Notes: generated by a model from the sequence alone, not told the origin. Positions 1-6,251 are shown, counted from the first letter of the stretch. The stretch is 7,404 nt of DNA from an uncultured Bacteroidota bacterium (GCA_903907885.1 CAIVPY010000276.1:1-7404); one strand, 5' to 3'. Numbers and translations are program-made.

Positions 1-420
1 CACTTTAGGTGTTGAATAAGAAAGTTCTTTTTTCGATTTTGAAGATTGAAATTTTTTCTCAGGTTTATTTTGTGATACAGTAACAGTAGTTTCTGTGTTG
101 TTAGCGTGAAATATATCATTCTGTAAAATGTATCTACCGACAAGGCCCATCAGAAAAACTAAACCTGCCAAAACAAGCACAACTCTGCGTTTATAAAACG
201 GCACTTCCACCGGCAATCTGCTCTCTATGGCAGGCCAAATCTCAGGATCTGGGGTAATTTTCAAGGTATCTAATTTGCCTGCAACCTTTATTTCAAAGGC
301 ATCTACTGGTAAACCTTGTTCAATTTTTTCCCATAAGTCGTCAGAAGGCTTAGCATCTATTCCATCCAACTGCTTTTTCAGTTTATCTTCAAACTTATTT
401 TGGTTCTTCAAATGGTTCAT
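1..420 (-). CDS. Partial single-pass membrane protein, putative anti-sigma partner of the adjacent ECF factor
   Basis: The frame opens with ATG at 418-420 and stays open for 140 codons to the window edge, so the C-terminus is missing. About 75 hydrophilic N-terminal residues are followed by a basic KRR (77-79) and one hydrophobic helix (about 80-99), then a polar Lys/Ser/Thr-rich segment; this suggests N-in/C-out topology. The N-terminal part holds two copies of one motif, residues 10-38 and 42-70, each F-E-x-K...L-D...P...W..I-E..L-P, with 11 of 29 positions identical. Similar Pro...Trp..Ile motifs occur near the N-terminus of Bacteroidota membrane proteins encoded beside ECF sigma genes (family knowledge). 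The start lies inside the sigma gene (26 nt overlap), so translation is probably coupled. The anti-sigma role is inferred from context and topology; I see no FecR or zinc-finger anti-sigma signature. It could be another envelope protein. Confidence 0.75.
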   Translation of the reverse strand, partial: MNHLKNQNKFEDKLKKQLDGIDAKPSDDLWEKIEQGLPVDAFEIKVAGKLDTLKITPDPEIWPAIESRLPVEVPFYKRRVVLVLAGLVFLMGLVGRYILQNDIFHANNTETTVTVSQNKPEKKFQSSKSKKELSYSTPKV

Positions 421-958
421 TTAAAATATGATAATGTTTTGCCAATACTTGTTGCATCCAATGTCTTGCCCTTGAGTATTGCGATTTGCTAGTACCAATT
501 GCAATGCCTAATTCATCAGATATTTGCTTATGGGTGTAGCCTTCTACTGCATATAAGTTAAATATAACACGATATCCTTCGGGCATTTGCTGAACAAAGG
601 CAAGAATTTCTTTAGCTGAAATTTTGTCAACAATTTCGGCATCAAACGGGGCATCGTAATTTTCTCTGTCCAAATCTTCTTGAAACTTACGACTGCGGTG
701 CTTATACATATTGATGGCTGTAAAAACCATGATACGCCTAATCCAGCCTTCGAAACTACCTTCGCCCTTAAAGCGAGAAATGCCTTGAAAAACCTTTAAA
801 AATCCTTCTTGCAACATATCCTCAGCCTCAGCCCTATCCTTTGAATATCGCATACATACAGCAAGCATCTTAGAAGCATTTTGAATATACAGAGCTTTTT
901 GGCAAGTTCTGTCTCCATCAATACATCCTTTAATTATATCTTGCTCCTTATACGGCAT
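395..958 (-). CDS. ECF-type RNA polymerase sigma-70 factor
   Basis: A 187-residue protein, the usual length for an extracytoplasmic-function sigma factor. Region 2 spans about residues 22-90 and includes the core-binding and -10-recognition helices (RAEAEDMLQEGFLKVF at 42-57, then GEGSFEGWIRRIMVFTAIN at 65-83). Region 4 spans about 117-172, with a helix-turn-helix around 141-165 (YTHKQISDELGIAIGTSKSQ). It would direct RNA polymerase to a small regulon, typically in response to an envelope or stress signal. Its 3' end overlaps the start of a membrane protein gene by 26 nt, the usual arrangement for a sigma factor and its regulator. It is divergent from groES across 229 bp. The ATG at 956-958 gives the normal short N-terminus before region 2; no Shine-Dalgarno sequence is visible, as is common in Bacteroidota. 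The target promoters cannot be read from this window. Confidence 0.95.
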   Translation of the reverse strand: MPYKEQDIIKGCIDGDRTCQKALYIQNASKMLAVCMRYSKDRAEAEDMLQEGFLKVFQGISRFKGEGSFEGWIRRIMVFTAINMYKHRSRKFQEDLDRENYDAPFDAEIVDKISAKEILAFVQQMPEGYRVIFNLYAVEGYTHKQISDELGIAIGTSKSQYSRARHWMQQVLAKHYHILNEPFEEPK

Positions 959-973
959 ATATTACTATCATGT

Positions 974-981
974 CAAAATTA
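974..981 (-). promoter_or_regulatory. Candidate -7 element for the sigma factor operon
   Basis: On the minus strand this reads TAATTTTG, an exact match to the Bacteroidota -7 consensus TAnnTTTG. It sits 15 bp upstream of the sigma gene start, so the leader would be under 10 nt. No TTG/TTTG -33 element lies at a normal distance, and the element overlaps the palindrome at 975-990, which could therefore act as an operator. Chance matches are likely in such AT-rich DNA. Confidence 0.3.
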
Positions 982-990
982 ACGAATTTT
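975..990. repeat. Palindrome copy 1 (AAAATT-N4-AATTTT)
   Basis: A perfect 6-bp inverted repeat with a 4-nt spacer (AAAATT AACG AATTTT), 17 bp upstream of the sigma gene. The same arms with a different spacer recur at 1052-1067. The pair could be operator half-sites for one regulator of the divergent sigma and groES promoters. This is inferred; AT-rich palindromes of this length also arise by chance. Confidence 0.4.
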
Positions 991-1033
991 AGGTTGCATT
1001 TGCTTGAAGATATTTTTAGATACTGCAGGTTAT

Positions 1034-1041
1034 TACATTTG
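1034..1041 (+). promoter_or_regulatory. Candidate -7 element upstream of groES
   Basis: TACATTTG matches TAnnTTTG exactly and points towards groES, leaving a leader of roughly 140 nt. The nearest upstream TTG (1004-1006) is 27 bp away, further than the usual spacing, so support is weak. Confidence 0.25.
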
Positions 1042-1051
1042 ACTCATAACT

Positions 1052-1067
1052 AAAATTGACAAATTTT
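1052..1067. repeat. Palindrome copy 2 (AAAATT-N4-AATTTT)
   Basis: AAAATT GACA AATTTT, with the same arms and spacer length as the palindrome at 975-990, 77 bp away centre to centre. It lies mid-way in the sigma-groES divergent region, upstream of both candidate groES promoters except the element at 1034-1041. Possible operator site; not proven. Confidence 0.4.
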
Positions 1068-1113
1068 ACTGTTTCAGAATATAAAATCCGTAAAACTGTC
1101 ATGTAAAATGTGG

Positions 1114-1128
1114 TGGCATGATATGTGA
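1114..1128 (+). promoter_or_regulatory. Possible sigma-54 (-24/-12) promoter for groESL
   Basis: TGGCATGATATGTGA resembles the sigma-54 consensus TGGCAC-N5-TTGC. The -24 part TGGCA and the following G match and the spacing is right, but the -12 part reads GTGA, so the GC pair is GA. Transcription would start near 1140 and give a leader of about 48 nt. TGTCA/TGACA pentamers upstream (1057-1061, 1097-1101) could belong to an activator site. No CIRCE (HrcA) element is visible, so some other control is expected. The call is tentative because of the imperfect -12 box. Confidence 0.3.
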
Positions 1129-1187
1129 CTAACATAAAAGTAATAACAATTTTCAATTCAATTAACCAATAAAATATATAAAAATCT

Positions 1188-1463
1188 ATGTCAGTAAGTT
1201 TAAGACCATTAGGAGACAGAGTGCTAGTAGAACCAGCTCCAGCAGAAGAAAAAACAGCAGGTGGAATTATTATTCCAGATACTGCTAAAGAAAAACCACA
1301 AAGAGGTACTGTGATTGCAGCAGGTGAAGGAAAAAAAGATGAGCCAACAACTGTAAAACCAGGCGACACCGTTCTTTATGGTAAATACGCAGGTACTGAA
1401 ATCAGCATCGAAGGTAAAGATTATCTTATCATGCGCGAATCCGACATTTTTGCAATAGTATAA
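1188..1463 (+). CDS. groES: Co-chaperonin GroES (Hsp10)
   Basis: A 91-residue protein that forms the seven-subunit lid closing the GroEL folding cage in the cytoplasm. The N-terminal strand SLRPLGDRVLVEP (4-16) is the classic GroES opening. The mobile loop that docks on GroEL is at about 17-33 and carries the hydrophobic GGIIIP anchor (25-30). The segment KPGDTVLYGKYAGTEI (57-72) and the end YLIMRESDIFAIV are also typical. The length is normal. It is followed 96 bp downstream by groEL on the same strand, the standard operon order. The ATG is preceded only by A-rich sequence with no clear ribosome-binding site. Expression is probably heat-inducible, but I see no CIRCE operator. Confidence 0.98.
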   Translation: MSVSLRPLGDRVLVEPAPAEEKTAGGIIIPDTAKEKPQRGTVIAAGEGKKDEPTTVKPGDTVLYGKYAGTEISIEGKDYLIMRESDIFAIV

Positions 1464-1520
1464 ATAAAGTTTATGGTAATTAGCCAACAGCAAGATACCA
1501 GTAACTAGCAGCAAAAAAAT

Positions 1521-1552
1521 CAAATTTTCAAATCAACAAATTTTCAAATTAA
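1521..1552 (+). repeat. 16-bp tandem direct repeat before groEL
   Basis: Two adjacent units, CAAATTTTCAAATCAA (1521-1536) and CAAATTTTCAAATTAA (1537-1552), differ at one base. They fill the last part of the groES-groEL spacer and end 7 bp before the groEL ATG, so they lie in the mRNA where ribosomes load. This may be a recent slippage duplication or an A/U-rich translation enhancer. The function is unknown. Confidence 0.6.
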
Positions 1553-1559
1553 TATAATC

Positions 1560-3197
1560 ATGAGTAAAAAAATATCATATGGTGTAGATGCCCGCGATGG
1601 TTTAAAACGCGGTGTGGACGCTTTGGCAAATGCTGTTAAAGTAACATTAGGCCCTAAAGGCAGAAACGTAGTTATCGACAAAAAATTCGGCTCACCTGCT
1701 ATCACTAAAGATGGTGTTACAGTAGCCAAGGAAATAGAATTGAAAGACCCTATCGAAAACATGGGTGCTCAAATGTTGAAAGAAGTAGCAAGCAAAACAG
1801 CTGATATAGCTGGTGATGGAACTACAACGGCAACTGTTTTGGCTCAAGCAATTGTAACGGCAGGTATCAAAAATGTAGCTGCAGGTGCTAACCCAATGGA
1901 CTTGAAACGTGGTATTGATAAAGCTGTTGAAGCAGTTATCGAAAACCTAAAAAAACAAAGCCAAACTGTAGGTGATGACAATAAAAAAATCCAACAAGTA
2001 GCATCTATTTCGGCAAACAATGACGAAGTAATCGGTAAACTAATTGCTGATGCAATGGCTAAAGTTGGCAAAGAAGGTGTTATTACTGTTGAAGAAGCTA
2101 AAGGAACCGAAACAGAAGTTAAAACTGTTGAAGGTATGCAATTTGACCGTGGTTATTTATCTCCATACTTTGTAACCAATGCAGATAAAATGGAAGCAGA
2201 CTTAGAATCTCCTTACATTTTAATCTACGATAAAAAAGTAAGCAACATGAAAGAATTGCTTCCAATATTAGAGCAAGTTGTTCAATCAGGCAAACCACTT
2301 TTAATCATTGCTGAAGATGTTGAAGGTGAAGCTTTAGCAACTTTAGTTGTTAATAAAATCCGTGGTTCATTAAAAATTGCTGCAGTAAAAGCTCCAGGTT
2401 TTGGTGACAGAAGAAAAGCCATGCTTGAGGATATCGCTATCTTAACTGGTGGAACTGTTATCAGTGAAGAGCGTGGTTATAAATTAGAAAATTGTGACCT
2501 TACATACTTAGGTAGAGCTGAAAAAATCAGCATCGATAAAGACAATACTACCATCATTAATGGTGCTGGTAAAAAAGAAGATATTACGGGACGTGTAGCT
2601 CAAATAAAAGCGCAAATTGAAAGTTCAACTAGCGATTACGATAAAGAAAAACTACAAGAGCGTTTGGCTAAATTAGCTGGCGGTGTTGCAGTACTTTATA
2701 TTGGTGCCGCTACCGAAGTAGAAATGAAAGAGAAAAAAGACAGAGTAGATGATGCTTTACATGCAACCCGCGCTGCGGTAGAAGAAGGTATCGTTGCAGG
2801 TGGTGGCGTTGCTTATATCCGTGCTTTAGAAGCTTTAGTAAACTTAAAAGGTGCTAACGAAGACGAAAATACAGGTATACAAATCATTCGCAGAAGTTTA
2901 GAAGAGCCATTACGTCAAATTGTTGCCAATGCTGGTGGCGAAGGTAGTGTAGTAGTAAACAAAGTTCGCGAAGGCAAAGATGATTTCGGTTACAACGCAC
3001 GTACTGAAGTTTATGAAAACCTAATTGCTGCAGGTGTTATCGACCCAACTAAAGTAAGTCGTGTGGCTTTGCAAAACGCTGCTAGCGCTGCTGCTATGAT
3101 TTTAACCACTGAATGTGCTTTGGTTGAAGAGAAAGAACCAGCTTCTCCATCTATGCCAGGCGGAATGCCAGGTGGTATGGGCGGAATGGATTACTAA
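1560..3197 (+). CDS. groEL: Chaperonin GroEL (Hsp60)
   Basis: A full-length 545-residue ATP-dependent chaperonin that assembles into double seven-membered rings and folds proteins with GroES in the cytoplasm. The equatorial nucleotide site is intact: TLGPKGRN (29-36), ITKDG (48-52) and GDGTTTATV (85-93, with the magnesium ligand D86). The catalytic aspartate is in RVDDALHATRAA (D398), and the family signature AAVEEGIVAGGG is at 405-416. The apical substrate- and GroES-binding domain lies around 190-375. The C-terminus is the flexible Gly/Met tail PGGMPGGMGGMDY (533-545), normal for housekeeping GroEL. It is the second gene of the groESL operon and is followed by two hairpins. No truncation or missing key residue is seen. 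Confidence 0.99.
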   Translation: MSKKISYGVDARDGLKRGVDALANAVKVTLGPKGRNVVIDKKFGSPAITKDGVTVAKEIELKDPIENMGAQMLKEVASKTADIAGDGTTTATVLAQAIVTAGIKNVAAGANPMDLKRGIDKAVEAVIENLKKQSQTVGDDNKKIQQVASISANNDEVIGKLIADAMAKVGKEGVITVEEAKGTETEVKTVEGMQFDRGYLSPYFVTNADKMEADLESPYILIYDKKVSNMKELLPILEQVVQSGKPLLIIAEDVEGEALATLVVNKIRGSLKIAAVKAPGFGDRRKAMLEDIAILTGGTVISEERGYKLENCDLTYLGRAEKISIDKDNTTIINGAGKKEDITGRVAQIKAQIESSTSDYDKEKLQERLAKLAGGVAVLYIGAATEVEMKEKKDRVDDALHATRAAVEEGIVAGGGVAYIRALEALVNLKGANEDENTGIQIIRRSLEEPLRQIVANAGGEGSVVVNKVREGKDDFGYNARTEVYENLIAAGVIDPTKVSRVALQNAASAAAMILTTECALVEEKEPASPSMPGGMPGGMGGMDY

Positions 3198-3210
3198 AAT
3201 AGTTAACAGT

Positions 3211-3247
3211 TATAAGTAAGGTAAAAAATAATTTATCCTTACTTATA
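3211..3247 (+). terminator. First hairpin downstream of groEL
   Basis: A perfect 11-bp stem pairs TATAAGTAAGG (3211-3221) with CCTTACTTATA (3237-3247) around a 15-nt A/U-rich loop. It begins 13 bp after the groEL stop. It is AU-rich with little T-tract, so it may stabilise the 3' end of the mRNA rather than terminate by itself. Confidence 0.5.
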
Positions 3248-3252
3248 TTTAA

Positions 3253-3294
3253 TAAAATAAAACCCGAATCATTACCGATTCGGGTTTTATTTTA
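3253..3294. terminator. Strong bidirectional intrinsic terminator after groESL
   Basis: A perfect 18-bp inverted repeat (3253-3270 with 3277-3294) with a 6-nt loop ATTACC. The core CCCGAATC/GATTCGGG is followed by the T-rich run TTTTATTTTATATT, and the opposite strand has the same structure. It separates the groESL transcript from the Ppx/GppA gene 81 bp further on. Confidence 0.9.
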
Positions 3295-3375
3295 TATTGA
3301 TAAAAGATAATTCAGAAGATAAAATTAAACGAATTGATTTTCTTTGAAGCATCATTTGACTAAAGAAATCCATAG

Positions 3376-4287
3376 ATGAAAGCCATTATAGATTTAGGAA
3401 CCAATACTTTTCACTTACTTATTGCTGAAATCAGAAACGAACAAATTTCTGAAGTTTTTAATATGCAAGCCCCTGTGAAACTTGGAGAGGGTGGCATTGG
3501 CAATGATACCTTAAGCAATGATGCCATGCAGCGAGGCTTAACTGCTTTGGGACAGTTTAAAACCTACCTTGATAGGTTTGAAGTTCAACAAGTGACGGCC
3601 TTAGCTACTTCGGCTATACGAAATGCAAAAAACGGAAAGGAATTTGTAGAAAAAGCCAAGTCTTTACATGGCATAAGCATTGAAACCATCACAGGCGACC
3701 AAGAAGCAAATTATATTTATGAGGGAGTTAGACATTCTTTCAAATTGCCTGAAGAAAATGTGCTAATAATGGATATTGGTGGCGGCAGTGTTGAGTTTAT
3801 TATTGGCAACAAAGACAATATAAAATGGAAAAAAAGCTTTGATATTGGGGCAGCTCGATTGATTGAAAAATTTAAACATAGTAATCCTATTAACGAAGAA
3901 GAAATAGCAAACATCAACAAGTATTTAGATGAACATTTAAGTGATTTAAAACAAGCCTTAAACGAATTTCCTGTAACAACTTTAGTGGGTTCGGCAGGTT
4001 CGTTTGAAACCCTAGTGGATGTTGTATTAAACGATTTACACACCATACCTATTGCCTTTAGCAAGCACGCTTTTGAAATCAACTTACCTTTGTTTGATAT
4101 TTTTTACGAACTAATGATAACTTCAAATACAGAGCAACGAAGCAAATTAAAAGGGATGGTAAACTTCAGACTTGAAATGATTGTTGTAGCAAGCTTACTG
4201 ATGCGTTATGTAATTGATAATTTCCATATCCGTAAGTTAATTGCCTCTAATTATGCCTTAAAGGAGGGCGTTTTATTTAACAAATAA
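3376..4287 (+). CDS. Ppx/GppA family phosphatase (exopolyphosphatase or pppGpp phosphohydrolase)
   Basis: A 303-residue member of the sugar kinase/Hsp70/actin (ASKHA) fold family that removes terminal phosphate from polyphosphate or converts pppGpp to ppGpp. Visible motifs are the phosphate-1 loop IDLGTNTFHLLIAE (5-18), LATSAIRNAKNG (76-87), GDQEANYIYEGVRHS (107-121) with the likely catalytic E110, the phosphate-2 loop MDIGGGSVEFIIG (132-144), GSAGSFETL (205-213) and the ending SNYALKEGVL (291-300). It has only the two actin-like domains and lacks the C-terminal HD-like domain of the roughly 500-residue enterobacterial enzymes; this short form is common in Bacteroidota. Substrate choice cannot be read from sequence, so no symbol is given. 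It follows the groESL terminator, so it probably has its own promoter in 3295-3375, where I find no exact -7 element. Its stop is 3 bp from the stop of the opposing polymerase gene. Confidence 0.93.
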   Translation: MKAIIDLGTNTFHLLIAEIRNEQISEVFNMQAPVKLGEGGIGNDTLSNDAMQRGLTALGQFKTYLDRFEVQQVTALATSAIRNAKNGKEFVEKAKSLHGISIETITGDQEANYIYEGVRHSFKLPEENVLIMDIGGGSVEFIIGNKDNIKWKKSFDIGAARLIEKFKHSNPINEEEIANINKYLDEHLSDLKQALNEFPVTTLVGSAGSFETLVDVVLNDLHTIPIAFSKHAFEINLPLFDIFYELMITSNTEQRSKLKGMVNFRLEMIVVASLLMRYVIDNFHIRKLIASNYALKEGVLFNK

Positions 4288-4290
4288 CAT

Positions 4291-5580
4291 TTACAAAAAA
4301 TCTTCCTTTATCTCATCATCATAATATAGGTCTTTTACAGACCCAAAGCCAATCACATCTTTCAAAATATTTTCTTCACTCAACTCTGAAGCTTTTTGGA
4401 TTTTGTCTTTTCCATAACGGTTTTTGATGCTATATATCGACTTACGAAGATTGGCCTGCTTGATGGTATCCTCAAACAAATTCAAGTTGATTAAATCAGC
4501 ATGAATAAAATTACCCACTGAAACACCAATAGAAGTCAACTTATTATTTATCACTGGCTCGCTGTGTTGGGCTTTTTCAAATCTTTTCATCCTTAGTCTT
4601 ACGGCATCTAGCACTTCAATACCACTCTGTATAGGCTTATCGCTTGCAATCCTATCGTGCCATTTTTTATCGTCCTCATACCTTGTGCTAACAAATATAT
4701 CACGGCAATACACATTTTGTTGCACCATACGTTGTTCTAATTTCATACACAAGCTATTTAACAATTGATGCAAAGTATCAACCGACTTTCGTTGATCTTT
4801 AGACACCATACGTTGTGCTTGCATGCTTTTATAACTCGAACTTACTTGGTCAATTTCAGAAAAATTAAGCCTATAATGCCAATAAACACCCACTATACTA
4901 TGCATGGCATGGTGCAATTTGTCAGGGGGAGTATGTCTAAGTTTCAAGGGAGTGTCAATACCCGCATCCACCAACCTTTGTGCGTTTCCTTTGGCTATGC
5001 CAGGCAAATCTGTAAGTTTAAGTTTAGATAAAATATCATCGATATTTTCTGGGGTGATGCTTACCAAACCATCTGGTTTTTGAATTTCGGTAGCCAGTTT
5101 GGCCAAAAATGCATTAGGCGCAATGCCAATGGAACAGGTTAAATAATCACCTACTTCTTTCTTTATATCAGCCTTTATCTGTCGAGCTAAATCTTCAGGA
5201 TTTTTGTATAACAATTGATAAGAAGTGATATCAATAATGGCTTCATCAATACTTTTAGGTATCACATCTTCGGAGTATTTTCTGAGCACATTCATAATTT
5301 TAATATGATACTCTCGATAGCGCTGAGGGTGGGTTTCAACTGGAATTAACTCAGGACAAATTTTAATAGCATCATTCAAACGCATCACACCTTTAATGCC
5401 GCTACGTTTGGCTTCAATAGAAGCTGCTATGATAGCTCCATTGCGACCAGGATACACACAAACCACTACAGGCCTGTGACGCAGATAAAAATTATACTGC
5501 TGCTCGCAACTGGCAAAAAAACTGTTCATGTCGATAAACATTACCAGTTTGTTGTTTTTTATGATGGAGTTGTTGTTCAT
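4291..5580 (-). CDS. Y-family translesion DNA polymerase (DinB/UmuC superfamily)
   Basis: A 429-residue error-prone polymerase that copies across damaged template bases. The palm contains FIDMNSFFASCEQQ (15-28), with metal ligand D17 and likely steric-gate F22, and SIDEAIIDIT (110-119), with catalytic D112 and E113. Residues 150-172 (SIGIAPNAFLAKLATEIQKPDG) and the hairpin motif LPGIAKGNAQRL (192-203) match the thumb/HhH region. The little-finger domain follows, about 250-360. NLNLF (365-369) resembles a beta-clamp-binding motif. After it comes a further 60 residues, making the protein longer than typical DinB (about 350-360). The fingers read IEAKRSGIKGVMR (55-67), partly DinB-like and partly UmuC-like, so I do not assign a symbol. 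No umuD partner is next to it. It lies 65 bp downstream of maf on the same strand and its leader carries a long inverted repeat. Confidence 0.93.
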   Translation of the reverse strand: MNNNSIIKNNKLVMFIDMNSFFASCEQQYNFYLRHRPVVVCVYPGRNGAIIAASIEAKRSGIKGVMRLNDAIKICPELIPVETHPQRYREYHIKIMNVLRKYSEDVIPKSIDEAIIDITSYQLLYKNPEDLARQIKADIKKEVGDYLTCSIGIAPNAFLAKLATEIQKPDGLVSITPENIDDILSKLKLTDLPGIAKGNAQRLVDAGIDTPLKLRHTPPDKLHHAMHSIVGVYWHYRLNFSEIDQVSSSYKSMQAQRMVSKDQRKSVDTLHQLLNSLCMKLEQRMVQQNVYCRDIFVSTRYEDDKKWHDRIASDKPIQSGIEVLDAVRLRMKRFEKAQHSEPVINNKLTSIGVSVGNFIHADLINLNLFEDTIKQANLRKSIYSIKNRYGKDKIQKASELSEENILKDVIGFGSVKDLYYDDEIKEDFL

Positions 5581-5584
5581 GTAT

Positions 5585-5624
5585 CAAAGTCGAATTGATA
5601 ACGATTTTATCATTTTCGGCTTTG
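5585..5624. repeat. Imperfect inverted repeat in the polymerase gene leader
   Basis: Outer arms CAAAGTCGAA (5585-5594) and TTCGGCTTTG (5615-5624) match at 9 of 10 positions. Inner arms TGATAA (5596-5601) and TTATCA (5607-5612) match perfectly around CGATT. It ends 5 bp from the polymerase ATG and fills most of the maf-polymerase spacer. It could be an operator (for example for a damage-responsive repressor), an mRNA hairpin that limits translation, or a weak terminator for maf. There is no strong T-tract, so a regulatory site is somewhat more likely. Confidence 0.5.
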
Positions 5625-5645
5625 AAAATATAGGGTTTTAAAACG

Positions 5646-6212
5646 TCAAATCAATTTTAATTTGTCATAAATCTTGCCAACGGGCAGTCCCATTACATTA
5701 TAAAAACAACCATTTATTTTTTCTACTGCTGTATACCCAAACCAATCTTGAATCCCATAACTTCCAGCCTTGTCAAAAGGCTTATAATTGTTGATATAAT
5801 GCCATATTTCATCATCCGAAAGATTTTTTATAAACACCTCACTCCTATCAAATATAACTTCGCTCGAGTGATTGGTTTTAATACAAACTCCCGTAAATAC
5901 TTCATGTACAGTACCACAAATTTCTCTTAACATACTGAAAGCCTCTTGCTCGTTATCAGGTTTGTTGAGCACATGGTTATTTACCCAAACAATGGTATCA
6001 GCAGTTAACAATATTTCATTATCTGATAAGGATTTGGGATAGGCATTGGCTTTTTTTTCAGCCAAATAAGTAGCAATACTTTCTGCTTTTAAATGGTCAG
6101 GAAAACTTTCATCCACCTCGTAAGTAAACACCTCAAAATCCATTTCCAATCCCTTGATGAGTTCTTGTCTGCGTGGCGATTTTGAAGCCAAAATAATTTT
6201 TTTATTAATCAT
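5646..6212 (-). CDS. maf: Maf-family nucleoside triphosphate pyrophosphatase (YhdE-like, dTTP/UTP type)
   Basis: A 188-residue house-cleaning enzyme that hydrolyses non-canonical or excess nucleoside triphosphates to monophosphate and pyrophosphate. Motifs are the N-terminal loop ILASKSPRRQEL (7-18), ADTIVW (71-76) with the likely catalytic D72, KPFDKAGSYGIQ in the C-terminal half, and GLPV near the end. The KxxDKAGxYGIQ form is typical of the dTTP/UTP pyrophosphatase (YhdE) branch. The frame is open further upstream, to an ATG at 6279-6281, but that adds 23 residues not seen in the family; the ATG at 6210-6212 gives the canonical MINKKIILAS start and leaves room for promoters. It precedes the translesion polymerase gene on the same strand and is divergent from the ArsC-family gene. 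Confidence 0.93.
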   Translation of the reverse strand: MINKKIILASKSPRRQELIKGLEMDFEVFTYEVDESFPDHLKAESIATYLAEKKANAYPKSLSDNEILLTADTIVWVNNHVLNKPDNEQEAFSMLREICGTVHEVFTGVCIKTNHSSEVIFDRSEVFIKNLSDDEIWHYINNYKPFDKAGSYGIQDWFGYTAVEKINGCFYNVMGLPVGKIYDKLKLI

Positions 6213-6251
6213 GCCATAATGTTTGGGGGCAATATAAATCAATGAATTTAA

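Noticed and set aside
227..424. Plus-strand open frame antisense to the membrane protein
   Set aside because: It lies inside the membrane protein gene, has no family resemblance and shows low-complexity Ser/Phe composition typical of a shadow frame.
959..1187. CIRCE (HrcA) operator upstream of groES
   Set aside because: The conserved TTAGCACTC and GAGTGCTAA arms are absent, and the palindromes present are unrelated AT-rich sequences.
1474..1515. Imperfect direct repeat GTAATTAGC / GTAACTAGC in the groES-groEL spacer
   Set aside because: It is short and imperfect (one substitution and a 3-nt gap in the following bases), so chance is sufficient.
1016..1523. Minus-strand open frames over groES and its flanks
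   Set aside because: They are antisense to a certain groES gene and their Cys/Phe- and Ser-rich translations match nothing I recognise.
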